A DNA stretch of 64,000 nt, taken from contig WYAZ01000137.1 of assembly GCA_011526105.1 (NCBI GenBank), positions 1 to 64,000 of the forward strand. The letters run 5' to 3'. The translations under genes were made by a program, and so were the position numbers. Position 1 is the stretch's first letter; the number at the start of each line of letters is the position of its first letter. Below the pieces are notes generated by a model. The model made no database searches. It was not told where the DNA came from and was given only the letters and a program-made list of their open reading frames with translations. Source of the stretch: Deltaproteobacteria bacterium (GTDB taxonomy: Bacteria > Myxococcota > Kuafuiibacteriia > Kuafuiibacteriales > Kuafuiibacteriaceae). This document shows, piece by piece, positions 43,799 through 52,392 of this stretch.

Positions 43799-44668
43799 CT
43801 ATTGCCCCGCGCAGTGAGACACGTCGATCTCGGGAAGCGGACAGTAGCAAAGCGGTGCCGCCGCGCCGGTGTCCGGCGGACCGGCGTCGGGCGGAGCGCC
43901 GGCATCTCCACCATCACTCGCGTCCTCGGGCCCCGCGTCCGGGTCCGGCCCGCCGTCACCGAGATCGGGCGTGCCCGCGTCCGGTGGCGAACCACCGGCG
44001 TCGGGGCGGCACTCGAGCGGTTGGACCGGCGGATTCGCCAAAACCGGAGCCCAGCTGCAGCTCTCCACCAGCGCCACGAAGTCCTCGAGCGCTCGGTAGG
44101 TCGGCACGTCGATCATGTCGAGACGCGGTACGGCGCCCTTTCCGTTGGGCGGCGAGGCGTGGGCCCACAGGATGGGTCGCACCTGCTCGGTCCGCATCCC
44201 GCCCGGCTGCGCGTTCCAGGTGCGCTCTTGATAGGGCACGGCCGCCCAGAGCTGGTCGATCGCCTGGCCGAGATAGGTGGGGATGGAGCTGTTGCCGCTG
44301 GGAACCAAGGGCTCTTGGTTCTTCTCCGGCGCATGACAGGCGGCGGTGCCGCAGTGCTGCCGGGCGGCGGCGGCGATGCCGTAGAAGTGGGTCTCGTAGG
44401 CGGCCTGGGTCGCGGGGAAAGGCCACTCGCTCGGGAACGGGCCGGCCTCGACCTCGATGCAGCCCAGATCGGGAAGCGGGCCGACCTCCGGCGGGCCCAG
44501 GTCAGGGGCGTCCGGCGCGAGGTCGCGCGGCCCCAGATCCGCGGGGTCCGGGCCGGCGTCCAAAGGCTCGAGCGGGTCGCCGAAAACGATGCTGCCGCAG
44601 CCGACCAGGCCAGGAGCGAGGAGCAGGCCCACGGCGAGCGGACGAGTCAGAAGGAGCCAGGTCGACAC
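43799..44668 (-). CDS. Lipoprotein with CX4CH motif and Asp-rich linkers
   Basis: 289 residues from GTG 44668 (preceded by AGGATCACGGAG); ATG 44707 would add 13 residues. Lipobox LVGC is followed by an Asp/Ala/Gly/Pro-rich linker, and another such linker precedes the C-terminal CYCPLPEIDVSHC. The globular middle carries HCGTAACHAPEKN: a CX4CH sequence that in some multiheme cytochromes (for example cytochrome c3) binds haem covalently. Whether haem is bound here is unknown. Probably cotranscribed with the downstream barrel-protein gene. Confidence 0.68.
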   Translation of the reverse strand: MSTWLLLTRPLAVGLLLAPGLVGCGSIVFGDPLEPLDAGPDPADLGPRDLAPDAPDLGPPEVGPLPDLGCIEVEAGPFPSEWPFPATQAAYETHFYGIAAAARQHCGTAACHAPEKNQEPLVPSGNSSIPTYLGQAIDQLWAAVPYQERTWNAQPGGMRTEQVRPILWAHASPPNGKGAVPRLDMIDVPTYRALEDFVALVESCSWAPVLANPPVQPLECRPDAGGSPPDAGTPDLGDGGPDPDAGPEDASDGGDAGAPPDAGPPDTGAAAPLCYCPLPEIDVSHCAGQ

Positions 44669-44821
44669 CTCCGTGATCCTACGCAAACTTCGTGCCTTCT
44701 CCCACATGCAGGGGGAATGGTAGCCCGGATGCCAGGGGATGGGGAGTGCGCTCCCAGGTCCAGGCGCTGGAGTCTCCAGGGCTTTTTCCCGACCAGGGGT
44801 CTAGAGCTGTTTTTTGGGGGA

Positions 44822-44894
44822 AGGTGCCGACCGGATTCGAACCGGTGAATGTAGCTTTTGCAGAGCTATGCCTTACCAACTTGGCGACGGCACC
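44822..44894 (-). tRNA. tRNA-Cys (anticodon GCA)
   Basis: 73-nt cloverleaf on the minus strand: acceptor GGTGCCG/CGGCACC, D-stem GCC/GGC, anticodon stem TAGCT/AGCTA with loop CTGCAAA (anticodon GCA), T-arm ACCGG-TTCGAAT-CCGGT, discriminator U, the identity base for Cys. CCA is not encoded. Confidence 0.97.
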
Positions 44895-44904
44895 GAGTGC
44901 TGGG

Positions 44905-44933
44905 GTTCTAGGGAAGACGAGAGGCCGGGTCAA
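44905..44933 (-). promoter_or_regulatory. Sigma-70 promoter of tRNA-Cys
   Basis: On the minus strand TTGACC (44933-44928), a 17-bp spacer, TAGAAC (44910-44905), with a start site expected about 4-5 bp before the tRNA 5' end at 44894. The -35 box overlaps the end of the small upstream gene. Confidence 0.6.
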
Positions 44934-45211
44934 GTGTGTTTCGGGTGCGTCTTGAGCACCCGGTACTTGTTGGGCGGGGTCTTGCTCTCGAGCTCCAAGT
45001 GAAGCGAGTGCGCACGCGACGCCGGCATCAGGTCCGTCAGCGGCCGCCACTGCACGACCTGGCCCTGTTTCCAGGCCTTGGCCGGTCCGTTCGGATCCTT
45101 GGCGATCCGCTCCACCTCCTTCTCGATCGGGAGTTCCGAGGTTCCGAAGATCATCTCCTCCGAGTCGAAGTTCGTGATCTGGTAGACGTAGAGCTGCTTC
45201 GGGTCGGCCAC
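44930..45211 (-). CDS. Small soluble protein, unknown function
   Basis: 93 residues from GTG 45211 (AGG about 4 nt upstream). Sequence begins LYVYQITNFDSEEMIFGTSE and contains KAWKQGQVVQWRPLTDLM and a basic C-terminus; it reads as a compact alpha/beta domain without signal peptide. It resembles proteins annotated only as hypothetical in related bacteria as far as I can judge, so no function is given. It precedes tRNA-Cys, whose promoter overlaps its 3' end. Confidence 0.68.
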   Translation of the reverse strand: MADPKQLYVYQITNFDSEEMIFGTSELPIEKEVERIAKDPNGPAKAWKQGQVVQWRPLTDLMPASRAHSLHLELESKTPPNKYRVLKTHPKHT

Positions 45212-45219
45212 GACCTAGG

Positions 45220-45247
45220 AGTTATCCACGACCGGAGACAACGTCAA
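45220..45247 (-). promoter_or_regulatory. Weak candidate promoter for the small gene at 44930-45211
   Basis: Minus strand TTGACG (45247-45242), a 16-bp spacer, ATAACT (45225-45220). A start site would fall only a few bases before the GTG, implying a nearly leaderless message. Confidence 0.28.
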
Positions 45248-45315
45248 GACGAGGGCCAGAGGCGGCGAAGACCGTGGACGATATCCGGGTCTTGCGCTAC
45301 ACGTTTCGGTCGCCC

Positions 45316-45642
45316 ATGCCGCTTTACGACTACTACTGCTCGAGCTGCGAGACCGAGTCCGAGATCGCCCAGAAGATCTCGGATGAGCCCCTGACCACCT
45401 GCCCCAACTGCGGAAAGGAGACGTTTCAGCGCCTCGTTTCGCACTCCTCCTTCGCCCTCCGCGGCAGCGGCTGGTACGCCGACGGCTACGGCGCCAAGGC
45501 GGACAAGGCGGATGCGTCGGCCAAAGCCAACAAGCCGGAGAAGAAGGCGGAGCCTTCCACGACCATGGAGACCAAGACCGAGGCCAAGCCCGAGCCGAAG
45601 CCCGAGCCCAAACCGGTGGCCAAGAGCGGCGACGAGAGCTGA
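45316..45642 (+). CDS. FmdB-family zinc-ribbon protein
   Basis: 108 residues from ATG 45316. It starts MPLYDYYCSSCETE and continues to TTCPNCGKETFQRLVS: two CxxC pairs forming the zinc ribbon of the FmdB regulatory family. A Lys/Pro/Glu-rich tail (EAKPEPKPEPKP) makes up the last 40 residues. FmdB was first linked to formamidase/acetamidase regulation, but the family role is generally unclear. Divergent from the small gene at 45211 and convergent with the dnaJ-like gene. Confidence 0.85.
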   Translation: MPLYDYYCSSCETESEIAQKISDEPLTTCPNCGKETFQRLVSHSSFALRGSGWYADGYGAKADKADASAKANKPEKKAEPSTTMETKTEAKPEPKPEPKPVAKSGDES

Positions 45643-45665
45643 GCCTCGGTCCGACTTGTTCCCCC

Positions 45666-46442
45666 CTACTCGTCGTCCCACGGGCGCCGAGGCGGTGGCG
45701 CGAGCGCGGCCAACGCCTCGATGCAGTCCCGCACGCGAGGGTCAGTCCCGCTCGGTAGCTCCACCTCGATCACACAGCGCTGCACTCCATCGGGCCCGAC
45801 GCCTTGCCCCAGCAGCTCGAGTGTCTGGCCCGGGCGAACGCCAGGCGGCACCGTGAGCGGCACGAAACCACGCACGGAGGGCACCCAGAGCTCGGTCCCC
45901 AAGTAGGCTTCGGAAAGAGACAACGGCACGTAGAGGCGTACGTCTTTTCCCTCGCGCTCGAGATGCGCGTGCGGCTCGACCCGCACGCGCAAGACCTTGC
46001 CCTCGACCCGCAAGCGCTCGTCGCTCTCGATCCCCGCGGGGAGCTCGAGCCGCAAAGTATGAGGCGTGGGATCGTGTTTGAAGGACACCGAAAGACGGTG
46101 CACACCACCCGTGATCGCGGCCGCGAAGGGCACGAGCACCTCACCCTGATCGCCCTTCTGCCCGTATGGGTTCCGCCCGAATCGCGCCGAGTGACGCTTC
46201 TGTTCAAAGACCCTCGAGAACGCCTCGGCGGAGCTTCCGCGCTCGCGCGGGGGGCGGCCTTGTCGAAGGACGTCGTAGGCTTCCTGAAACTCTCGGAAGC
46301 GCCGCGCCGCATCCGGATCTTCGGGGCGTGCGTCGGGGTGGAGGCGCCGGACCCCCGCGCGGTAGGCGGCGCGGATCTCCTCCGCGCTCGCCCCGGGGGA
46401 GACACCAAGGATGAGGTAGGGATCGGGCCCAGCCTTGGCCAC
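45666..46442 (-). CDS. DnaJ/CbpA-like co-chaperone without zinc finger
   Basis: 258 residues from GTG 46442. The J domain (DPYLILGVSPGASAEEIRAAY, with HPD in RRLHPDARP) stimulates Hsp70 ATPase. The remainder corresponds to the peptide-binding C-terminal domains of Hsp40 (LRLELPAGIESDERLRVEGK, LYVPLSLSEAYLGTEL, LTVPPGVRPGQTLELLGQG), while the Gly/Phe and CxxCxGxG zinc regions are absent, as in CbpA. Located 8 bp downstream of ihfA, in the same run. Confidence 0.9.
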   Translation of the reverse strand: MAKAGPDPYLILGVSPGASAEEIRAAYRAGVRRLHPDARPEDPDAARRFREFQEAYDVLRQGRPPRERGSSAEAFSRVFEQKRHSARFGRNPYGQKGDQGEVLVPFAAAITGGVHRLSVSFKHDPTPHTLRLELPAGIESDERLRVEGKVLRVRVEPHAHLEREGKDVRLYVPLSLSEAYLGTELWVPSVRGFVPLTVPPGVRPGQTLELLGQGVGPDGVQRCVIEVELPSGTDPRVRDCIEALAALAPPPRRPWDDE

Positions 46443-46450
46443 GGAGCGCG

Positions 46451-46777
46451 CTACTTGTTGAGCATGTCCTTCAAGACCTGTGAAGGTTTGAAGGTGAGCA
46501 CGCGGCGCGCGGTGATCTGAATGGCGTTGCCGGTCTGCGGATTACGACCGGTTCGCGCCTTCTTCTCGCGCACGATGAAGTTGCCAAAGCCGGAGATCTT
46601 GACCGCCTCCCCGCGAGCCAGGGTCTCTTTGACCGACTCGAAGAGCAACTCGATGACCTCCGCCGAATCGCGGCGAGAGAGTCCTATCTTGCTGTAGACC
46701 GCCTCGACGAACTCGGCCTTCGTCAGGGTGCGTCCGACCGCATCAGAGCTGAAGTTAGTTGGACTGCCGTCTGCCAT
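46451..46777 (-). CDS. ihfA: Integration host factor alpha subunit / HU-family protein
   Basis: 108 residues with the complete HU/IHF fold: TLTKAEFVEAVYSKIGLSRRD, VKISGFGNFIVREKKARTGRNPQTG (the DNA-bending beta arm with the intercalating Pro) and RRVLTFKPSQVLKDML. GGGGA lies about 5 nt upstream of the ATG. It follows merR by 22 bp in the pheS-pheT-merR-ihfA run, close to the common pheST-ihfA arrangement. It bends DNA in recombination and sigma-54 transcription. Confidence 0.95.
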   Translation of the reverse strand: MADGSPTNFSSDAVGRTLTKAEFVEAVYSKIGLSRRDSAEVIELLFESVKETLARGEAVKISGFGNFIVREKKARTGRNPQTGNAIQITARRVLTFKPSQVLKDMLNK

Positions 46778-46799
46778 TTGTTTCCCCTCTCATCGTGCC

Positions 46800-47621
46800 T
46801 CAATCATCCACCACGGAAAGTAGCTCCATCACCGAGCGACGCATGTCTGCGAGCGCCAGGACGAGCTCTCCGCTGGGCATTCCGCCGGCGGGAGCCCGAA
46901 GAGCGGGTGTGTGGCTCTTCTTTCGCTTCTTGCCTCGATCCGATCGTTCCCCGCGGTCGGCCTTGAGCGCCTCTCGCACCAAAGCGATGGTCTGCTGCTC
47001 TTTGTAGCGCAGCCGCCGGATCTGAAGGATGAGCGCCAGGTCCTGACGGCGATAGAGCCGCTGCCGGGCGCTGGTCTTGGTGGGGCGGATCCAGGAGAAC
47101 TCGGTCTCCCAGTAGCGAAGCACATACGGCTTCACACCGGTAATCTTGGCCGCTTCCCCGATCTTGAAGAAGCTCCGGCCCTCCGGGATGCGCGGGTCAT
47201 CCACGGTCTCGAAGCGTGGATCGGAAGGGTCGACCGCGAGATCGTCGAAGGAGGTATCGAGGTCATCTGCGTCGGCGAGCCCGCTCTCGGACAGAGGCTC
47301 GGGCCGTACCGTGTCCGAGGCCTCTGGAGGTTGGCTCTTGGTCTCGCGGCGCGTGTCCGCACGATGCAGCTCGAACGCAGGGTGGCTGGATTCGACGATG
47401 GAGGGCTCGAGCACCGGAGCCTCGCTGGGTTCGCCGCCGAGCAGTCCGGCGAGCTGAGCCCGCGCGTCCTCGAGCGCCCGATCGGGCTCGAAGAGCTCGG
47501 GCTCGAAGAAGCCGGGCCCGCGGGCGGGGGATTCGCCGCGCGCGCGCAGGTCTCGAGCTTCCTTGTCACCCTGCTCATCCACGAGCATGGGTTTGCGGCT
47601 GGGTCGCTCTGGCTCGCTCAT
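46800..47621 (-). CDS. MerR-family transcriptional regulator
   Basis: 273 residues. A long acidic, Pro/Glu-rich N-terminus (about 145 residues) precedes the MerR winged helix: SFFKIGEAAKITGVKPYVLRYWE, then RQRLYRRQDLALILQIRRLRYKEQQTI. The C-terminus has a short coiled helix (MPSGELVLALADMRRSVMELL) suited to dimerisation. No metal-binding cysteines are present. The family activates from unusually spaced promoters; targets are unknown. Lies between pheT and ihfA, as often seen in related genomes. Confidence 0.9.
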   Translation of the reverse strand: MSEPERPSRKPMLVDEQGDKEARDLRARGESPARGPGFFEPELFEPDRALEDARAQLAGLLGGEPSEAPVLEPSIVESSHPAFELHRADTRRETKSQPPEASDTVRPEPLSESGLADADDLDTSFDDLAVDPSDPRFETVDDPRIPEGRSFFKIGEAAKITGVKPYVLRYWETEFSWIRPTKTSARQRLYRRQDLALILQIRRLRYKEQQTIALVREALKADRGERSDRGKKRKKSHTPALRAPAGGMPSGELVLALADMRRSVMELLSVVDD

Positions 47622-47751
47622 CCGGTGGCATCGGAGTGTGCCCCTCGAACCGAGGCCAGGTCAAGCCCGGCCCCCCAAACAAGCTCGCGTGAATCTTCAG
47701 GAAACCGTCGAGAACGGGCACGTCGGCCCTTGCGCGACGGACTCGGCCGCC

Positions 47752-50229
47752 TCAGCCGTCTCGAAGGCGGGCACCCACATCTTTGGCCAGGTGGGCCTTG
47801 ATCCGCGCCTCGACCGCCTCGATCTCGGCCGCGGTGAGCGTGCGGTCTTCGGCGCGGAAAGAGAGACGGAGCGCGAGGCTTCGCTGGCCTTCGGGCACGC
47901 CTCGACCTTCGTAGACGTCGAACAACTCGCATGACTCGAGCAACGGCCCGGCCGACTGCCGCGTCTCGCGCAGCACGCGATCCGAGGGCACGCTCCGGTC
48001 GACGAAGAACGCGAGATCCCGCAACACCGGCGGACGATCGCTCTCGGGACGGAACCTCCGCTCCGGTCCGCGCGCGAGGGCGAGCATCTCGAGCTCGACC
48101 TCCGCCACGAAACAGCTCGGCCCCTCGAGCCCAAAGCGCTCCGCGACATCCGGGTGAAGCTCACCAAAACGTGCGAGGCACAAACGACGCCCGCCGCCCA
48201 CGGCCCACAAACCGCTCGCGGAGGCCGGATGCAGCCACGGGGCGTCGTCGAGCTCGACCGTCACCTCGTCGACCGAGAAGGCATGAAGGAGACGCTCGAG
48301 CGCACCTTTCAGATCGAAGACATCGGTGATCTCGGAGCCGCTCGCCCAACCGGCGGGGAACCGGCGGCCGCGCAGAAGGATCCCCACGCGCTCCGCTTCG
48401 AAGGGGAGCTCGCTCCTCGAATCGCGCCACTCGAAGCTGCGGCCAATCTCGAAGATGCGTAGATCCGTGCGCCGCGCCTGCTCCTGGTTGTAGACAGCCG
48501 CCTTGAGCAGGCTCGGGAGCATCGAGGTCCGCAGATAGCCGCTCTCTTCGCCCAGCGGGTTCTCGACCTCGACCGCGGCGGCCGGATCGCCCCCCATCGC
48601 CTCGATCTGAGTCCGGGAGGAGAACGCCAGAGACACCGCCTCGTAGAAGCCGGCCCCCACCAGGGCCCGACGGGTCGACTCGATGGGCGTCAGACCGATA
48701 CCCACCGCCCGAACGCGAGCCGGCATGGGCGGCATGAGCGTGGGGATCAGACCAAAGCCAGCGACCCGAGCGACCTCCTCGATGAGATCGACCTCGCGCT
48801 CGATGTCGTGTCGCCAGCTCGGCACGGAGAAATGGAGGGTCTCTTTGGGGAGCTCCGGCTTCTTCTTCGGTCGTTCGCCGCGCGGGCGGCGTTCCTCGTC
48901 CGTGGGCGCCTTGGTGCTTCGCAGCCCGAGGGCGGCGAGCGTCTTCACGATCTCCTTCTTGGTCACGGGGCGCCCGAGCAGGAGCGTCGCTCGGCTGGGA
49001 CGGACGCTGACGATCGGGCAATTGTGCTCGCGCCGAATCACCTCGATGCGGCCCGGCAGCACATCACCGCCCGCGAGCTCGGTGATGAGCATCGCCGCCC
49101 GGTCGACCGCAAGCTCGAGGATTTTGGGGTCAGCGCCACGTTCGAAGCGATGCGAGGCCTCCGTATGCAGTCCAAGACGTTTCGCGGTCCGCCGAATGCT
49201 CCTCGGATCAAACATCGCCGACTCGAGCAGGATGTCCACCGTAGATCCATCCACCTCGCTGTCTCGGCCGCCCATGACACCCGCGAGCGCGATGGGATGC
49301 TCTGCGTCCGCGATCACTAGATCATCTTCGGTGAGCTTTCGCTCCACCTCATCGAGGGTGGTGATCGTCTCGCCCGCCTTGGCGAGACGGACGATCACCT
49401 TCGCCCCCGCGAGCTTCTCGAGATCGAAGGCGTGCAGCGGATGACCCAGCTCGTGAAGCACGAGGTTCGTGGCATCCACGACGTTGGAGATCGGGCGCAC
49501 CCCCAATGATTCGAGGCGACGACGGACCGGCTCGGGCGAAGGCCCCACCTTCACCCCGCGAATCACGCGTGCCACGTACCTTGGGCAACGCTGGCCGGCG
49601 CGAATGTCGATCTTGGCGTGCATCGAGGCCGGATCACCTCGCTCTTTGACGCGCAGCCCGGTCTTGGGCGGCGGCAGACCAAAAAGCGCCGCGAGTTCGC
49701 GCACGAGTCCGTGGTGAGACAGGACGTCGGAGCGGTTGGGGGTGGGGCTCACTTCCAGGATGAAGTCGGTGCGACCGACGTGCGGCGCGATGCTCTTGCC
49801 CGCGCGCGCGCGACCCGGCAGCACGAGGATCCCGCTTTGATCGACGCCGAGGCCAAGCTCCGCCTCGGAGCAGATCATGCCTTCGCTCTCCGTGCCGCGA
49901 ATGGCGCGACGCTCGAGGACGAGGCCGTTCGGAAGCCGCGTACCGACCGGGGCGAAGGCGACCTTCTGCCCCGCTGCCACGTTGGGCGCCCCGCACACGA
50001 CCTGCCGCTCGTGGGCGCCGTCGTAGACCCGCGCGATGCGCAGGCGGTCCGACTGGGGATGAGCGATGAGGTCGCGAACCTCCCCCACGATCACGCCCTC
50101 GAGGGCCTGAGCCTGCGAGTGGACCTCCTCGACCTCGATGCCGGCATCGGTCAGGCGGCGCATGATGAGCTCGGGGCTCTTCTTGAGCTCCGGCAGCAGT
50201 TCTTTCAGCCAGTCGTAGGATACTTTCAC
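47752..50229 (-). CDS. pheT: Phenylalanyl-tRNA synthetase beta subunit
   Basis: 825 residues from GTG 50229 in front of KVSYDWLKELLPELK, the canonical start. The tRNA-binding EMAP-like domain (VIVGEVRDLIAHPQSDRL, VVCGAPN), the B3/B4 editing region (LEVSPTPNRSDVLSHHGLVRELAALFG), the B5 DNA-binding-like domain and the C-terminal anticodon-recognition ferredoxin fold are in order. With PheS it charges tRNA-Phe and edits mischarged Tyr-tRNA. It starts 9 bp after pheS. Confidence 0.97.
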   Translation of the reverse strand: MKVSYDWLKELLPELKKSPELIMRRLTDAGIEVEEVHSQAQALEGVIVGEVRDLIAHPQSDRLRIARVYDGAHERQVVCGAPNVAAGQKVAFAPVGTRLPNGLVLERRAIRGTESEGMICSEAELGLGVDQSGILVLPGRARAGKSIAPHVGRTDFILEVSPTPNRSDVLSHHGLVRELAALFGLPPPKTGLRVKERGDPASMHAKIDIRAGQRCPRYVARVIRGVKVGPSPEPVRRRLESLGVRPISNVVDATNLVLHELGHPLHAFDLEKLAGAKVIVRLAKAGETITTLDEVERKLTEDDLVIADAEHPIALAGVMGGRDSEVDGSTVDILLESAMFDPRSIRRTAKRLGLHTEASHRFERGADPKILELAVDRAAMLITELAGGDVLPGRIEVIRREHNCPIVSVRPSRATLLLGRPVTKKEIVKTLAALGLRSTKAPTDEERRPRGERPKKKPELPKETLHFSVPSWRHDIEREVDLIEEVARVAGFGLIPTLMPPMPARVRAVGIGLTPIESTRRALVGAGFYEAVSLAFSSRTQIEAMGGDPAAAVEVENPLGEESGYLRTSMLPSLLKAAVYNQEQARRTDLRIFEIGRSFEWRDSRSELPFEAERVGILLRGRRFPAGWASGSEITDVFDLKGALERLLHAFSVDEVTVELDDAPWLHPASASGLWAVGGGRRLCLARFGELHPDVAERFGLEGPSCFVAEVELEMLALARGPERRFRPESDRPPVLRDLAFFVDRSVPSDRVLRETRQSAGPLLESCELFDVYEGRGVPEGQRSLALRLSFRAEDRTLTAAEIEAVEARIKAHLAKDVGARLRDG

Positions 50230-50238
50230 GGGAGAGCC

Positions 50239-51297
<1,059 letters not shown>

Positions 51298-51363
51298 GCG
51301 AGCCCCGGAGAAAAGCCGGAGGGCAGCGGAGGGTCAAGGGTTGGATCGGTGGAGAGAGGCTTC

Positions 51364-52272
51364 TCAGCTCTTTTGCAGCTGACGGAGGAATGGCCCGAGC
51401 ACCTCGGAGAGCCGGGAGAGCGAGGTCTGGCCGGCGTGATCCCGCGTGGGATCCACGTGGGAGATGTCTAAGCCGAGGATCCTTCCTCGGTGGGGCAGAC
51501 ACTGCTCGAGACTGCGCTTGAGAAAGCTCCAGTCGAGGCCGTCCGGCACCGGGTCACGGACCGCGGTCATCAGGTCGGGGTCCAGGCCGCGGACGTCGAT
51601 GGAAAGCGCGATGGGCCCAGCGGAGAGGTGGCGGTTGAGCTCGGATCGATACGCGCTCTCTCCGTCCAGCTCGAGGCGCTCCATCGTCCATAACGCGAGC
51701 GGAGACGTGCGCATGTACGCCTTGGCGGAAGCCGACAGCGGCGTGCGTGTGCCCACCACGGTGGTCGAGGCGGCCCGAACGCTGCTCTCGGCCATGAGCG
51801 TCGCGAGCGGACCTTGCTTCGGCAGGAGCGACAACGCGGCCGAAAGCGCCACCGCCGCGGCGTCATGGGGCCCTTCTGGGCTGGTGTCGAAGTCAAAGCG
51901 AGCGTCGGCCAGGATCGCGAGACCAATCCCCTCCGGGTGCCGCTTCGCATGCCCAAGGACGTGCCCATAGAGCGCGCTGTGATCGCCGCCGAGCACGAGC
52001 GGGAAGTCGCCTTCGGTGTTGACGCTTTCGACCACCCGCCCGAGCTCGCGCACCGCGCCCTCGAGTTCGGCCTCGAAGCGCAGGTAGCCGAGCGCCTCCG
52101 CCTCCGGCTCCGGCGCCGGCACGGCGACGGGAATCGGACGGGCGAGGCGAGCGCCTTCACCCTGCAGGAGATCGAGCAAGATGTCGGGCGCCGAGCGGTC
52201 GCCCGAGGGGCGATACTTGCCCGCCTCCGTCACCCCGAGGTCGGACGGAAAAAGAACAGGAACCACCCGCAT
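51364..52272 (-). CDS. Arginase/ureohydrolase-fold protein with incomplete metal site
   Basis: 302 residues from ATG 52272. The fold is clear: VLGGDHSALYG (His ligand kept), ILADARFDFDTS and IALSIDVRGLDPDL. In active members the last two read DAHxD and SxDxDxxDP. Here His is replaced by Arg and the second Asp by Arg, and the Glu of the final xxxEVNP motif is Ser in GLDISHVDP, so three catalytic/metal residues are missing. Classic two-Mn hydrolysis of guanidino compounds is therefore doubtful; a binding or regulatory role is possible. It lies upstream of pheS on the same strand. Confidence 0.82.
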   Translation of the reverse strand: MRVVPVLFPSDLGVTEAGKYRPSGDRSAPDILLDLLQGEGARLARPIPVAVPAPEPEAEALGYLRFEAELEGAVRELGRVVESVNTEGDFPLVLGGDHSALYGHVLGHAKRHPEGIGLAILADARFDFDTSPEGPHDAAAVALSAALSLLPKQGPLATLMAESSVRAASTTVVGTRTPLSASAKAYMRTSPLALWTMERLELDGESAYRSELNRHLSAGPIALSIDVRGLDPDLMTAVRDPVPDGLDWSFLKRSLEQCLPHRGRILGLDISHVDPTRDHAGQTSLSRLSEVLGPFLRQLQKS

Positions 52273-52392
52273 GCCGGGCTACTTCTTCGCCAAGCTGGGC
52301 ATGAAGGCAACATCTAGTGCGCGAGGCTTCGGGGTTGCCAGAACGAGGCACCCCACGGCCCCACGCCTGGGTTGGGGTCCTGCTCGAAACCC

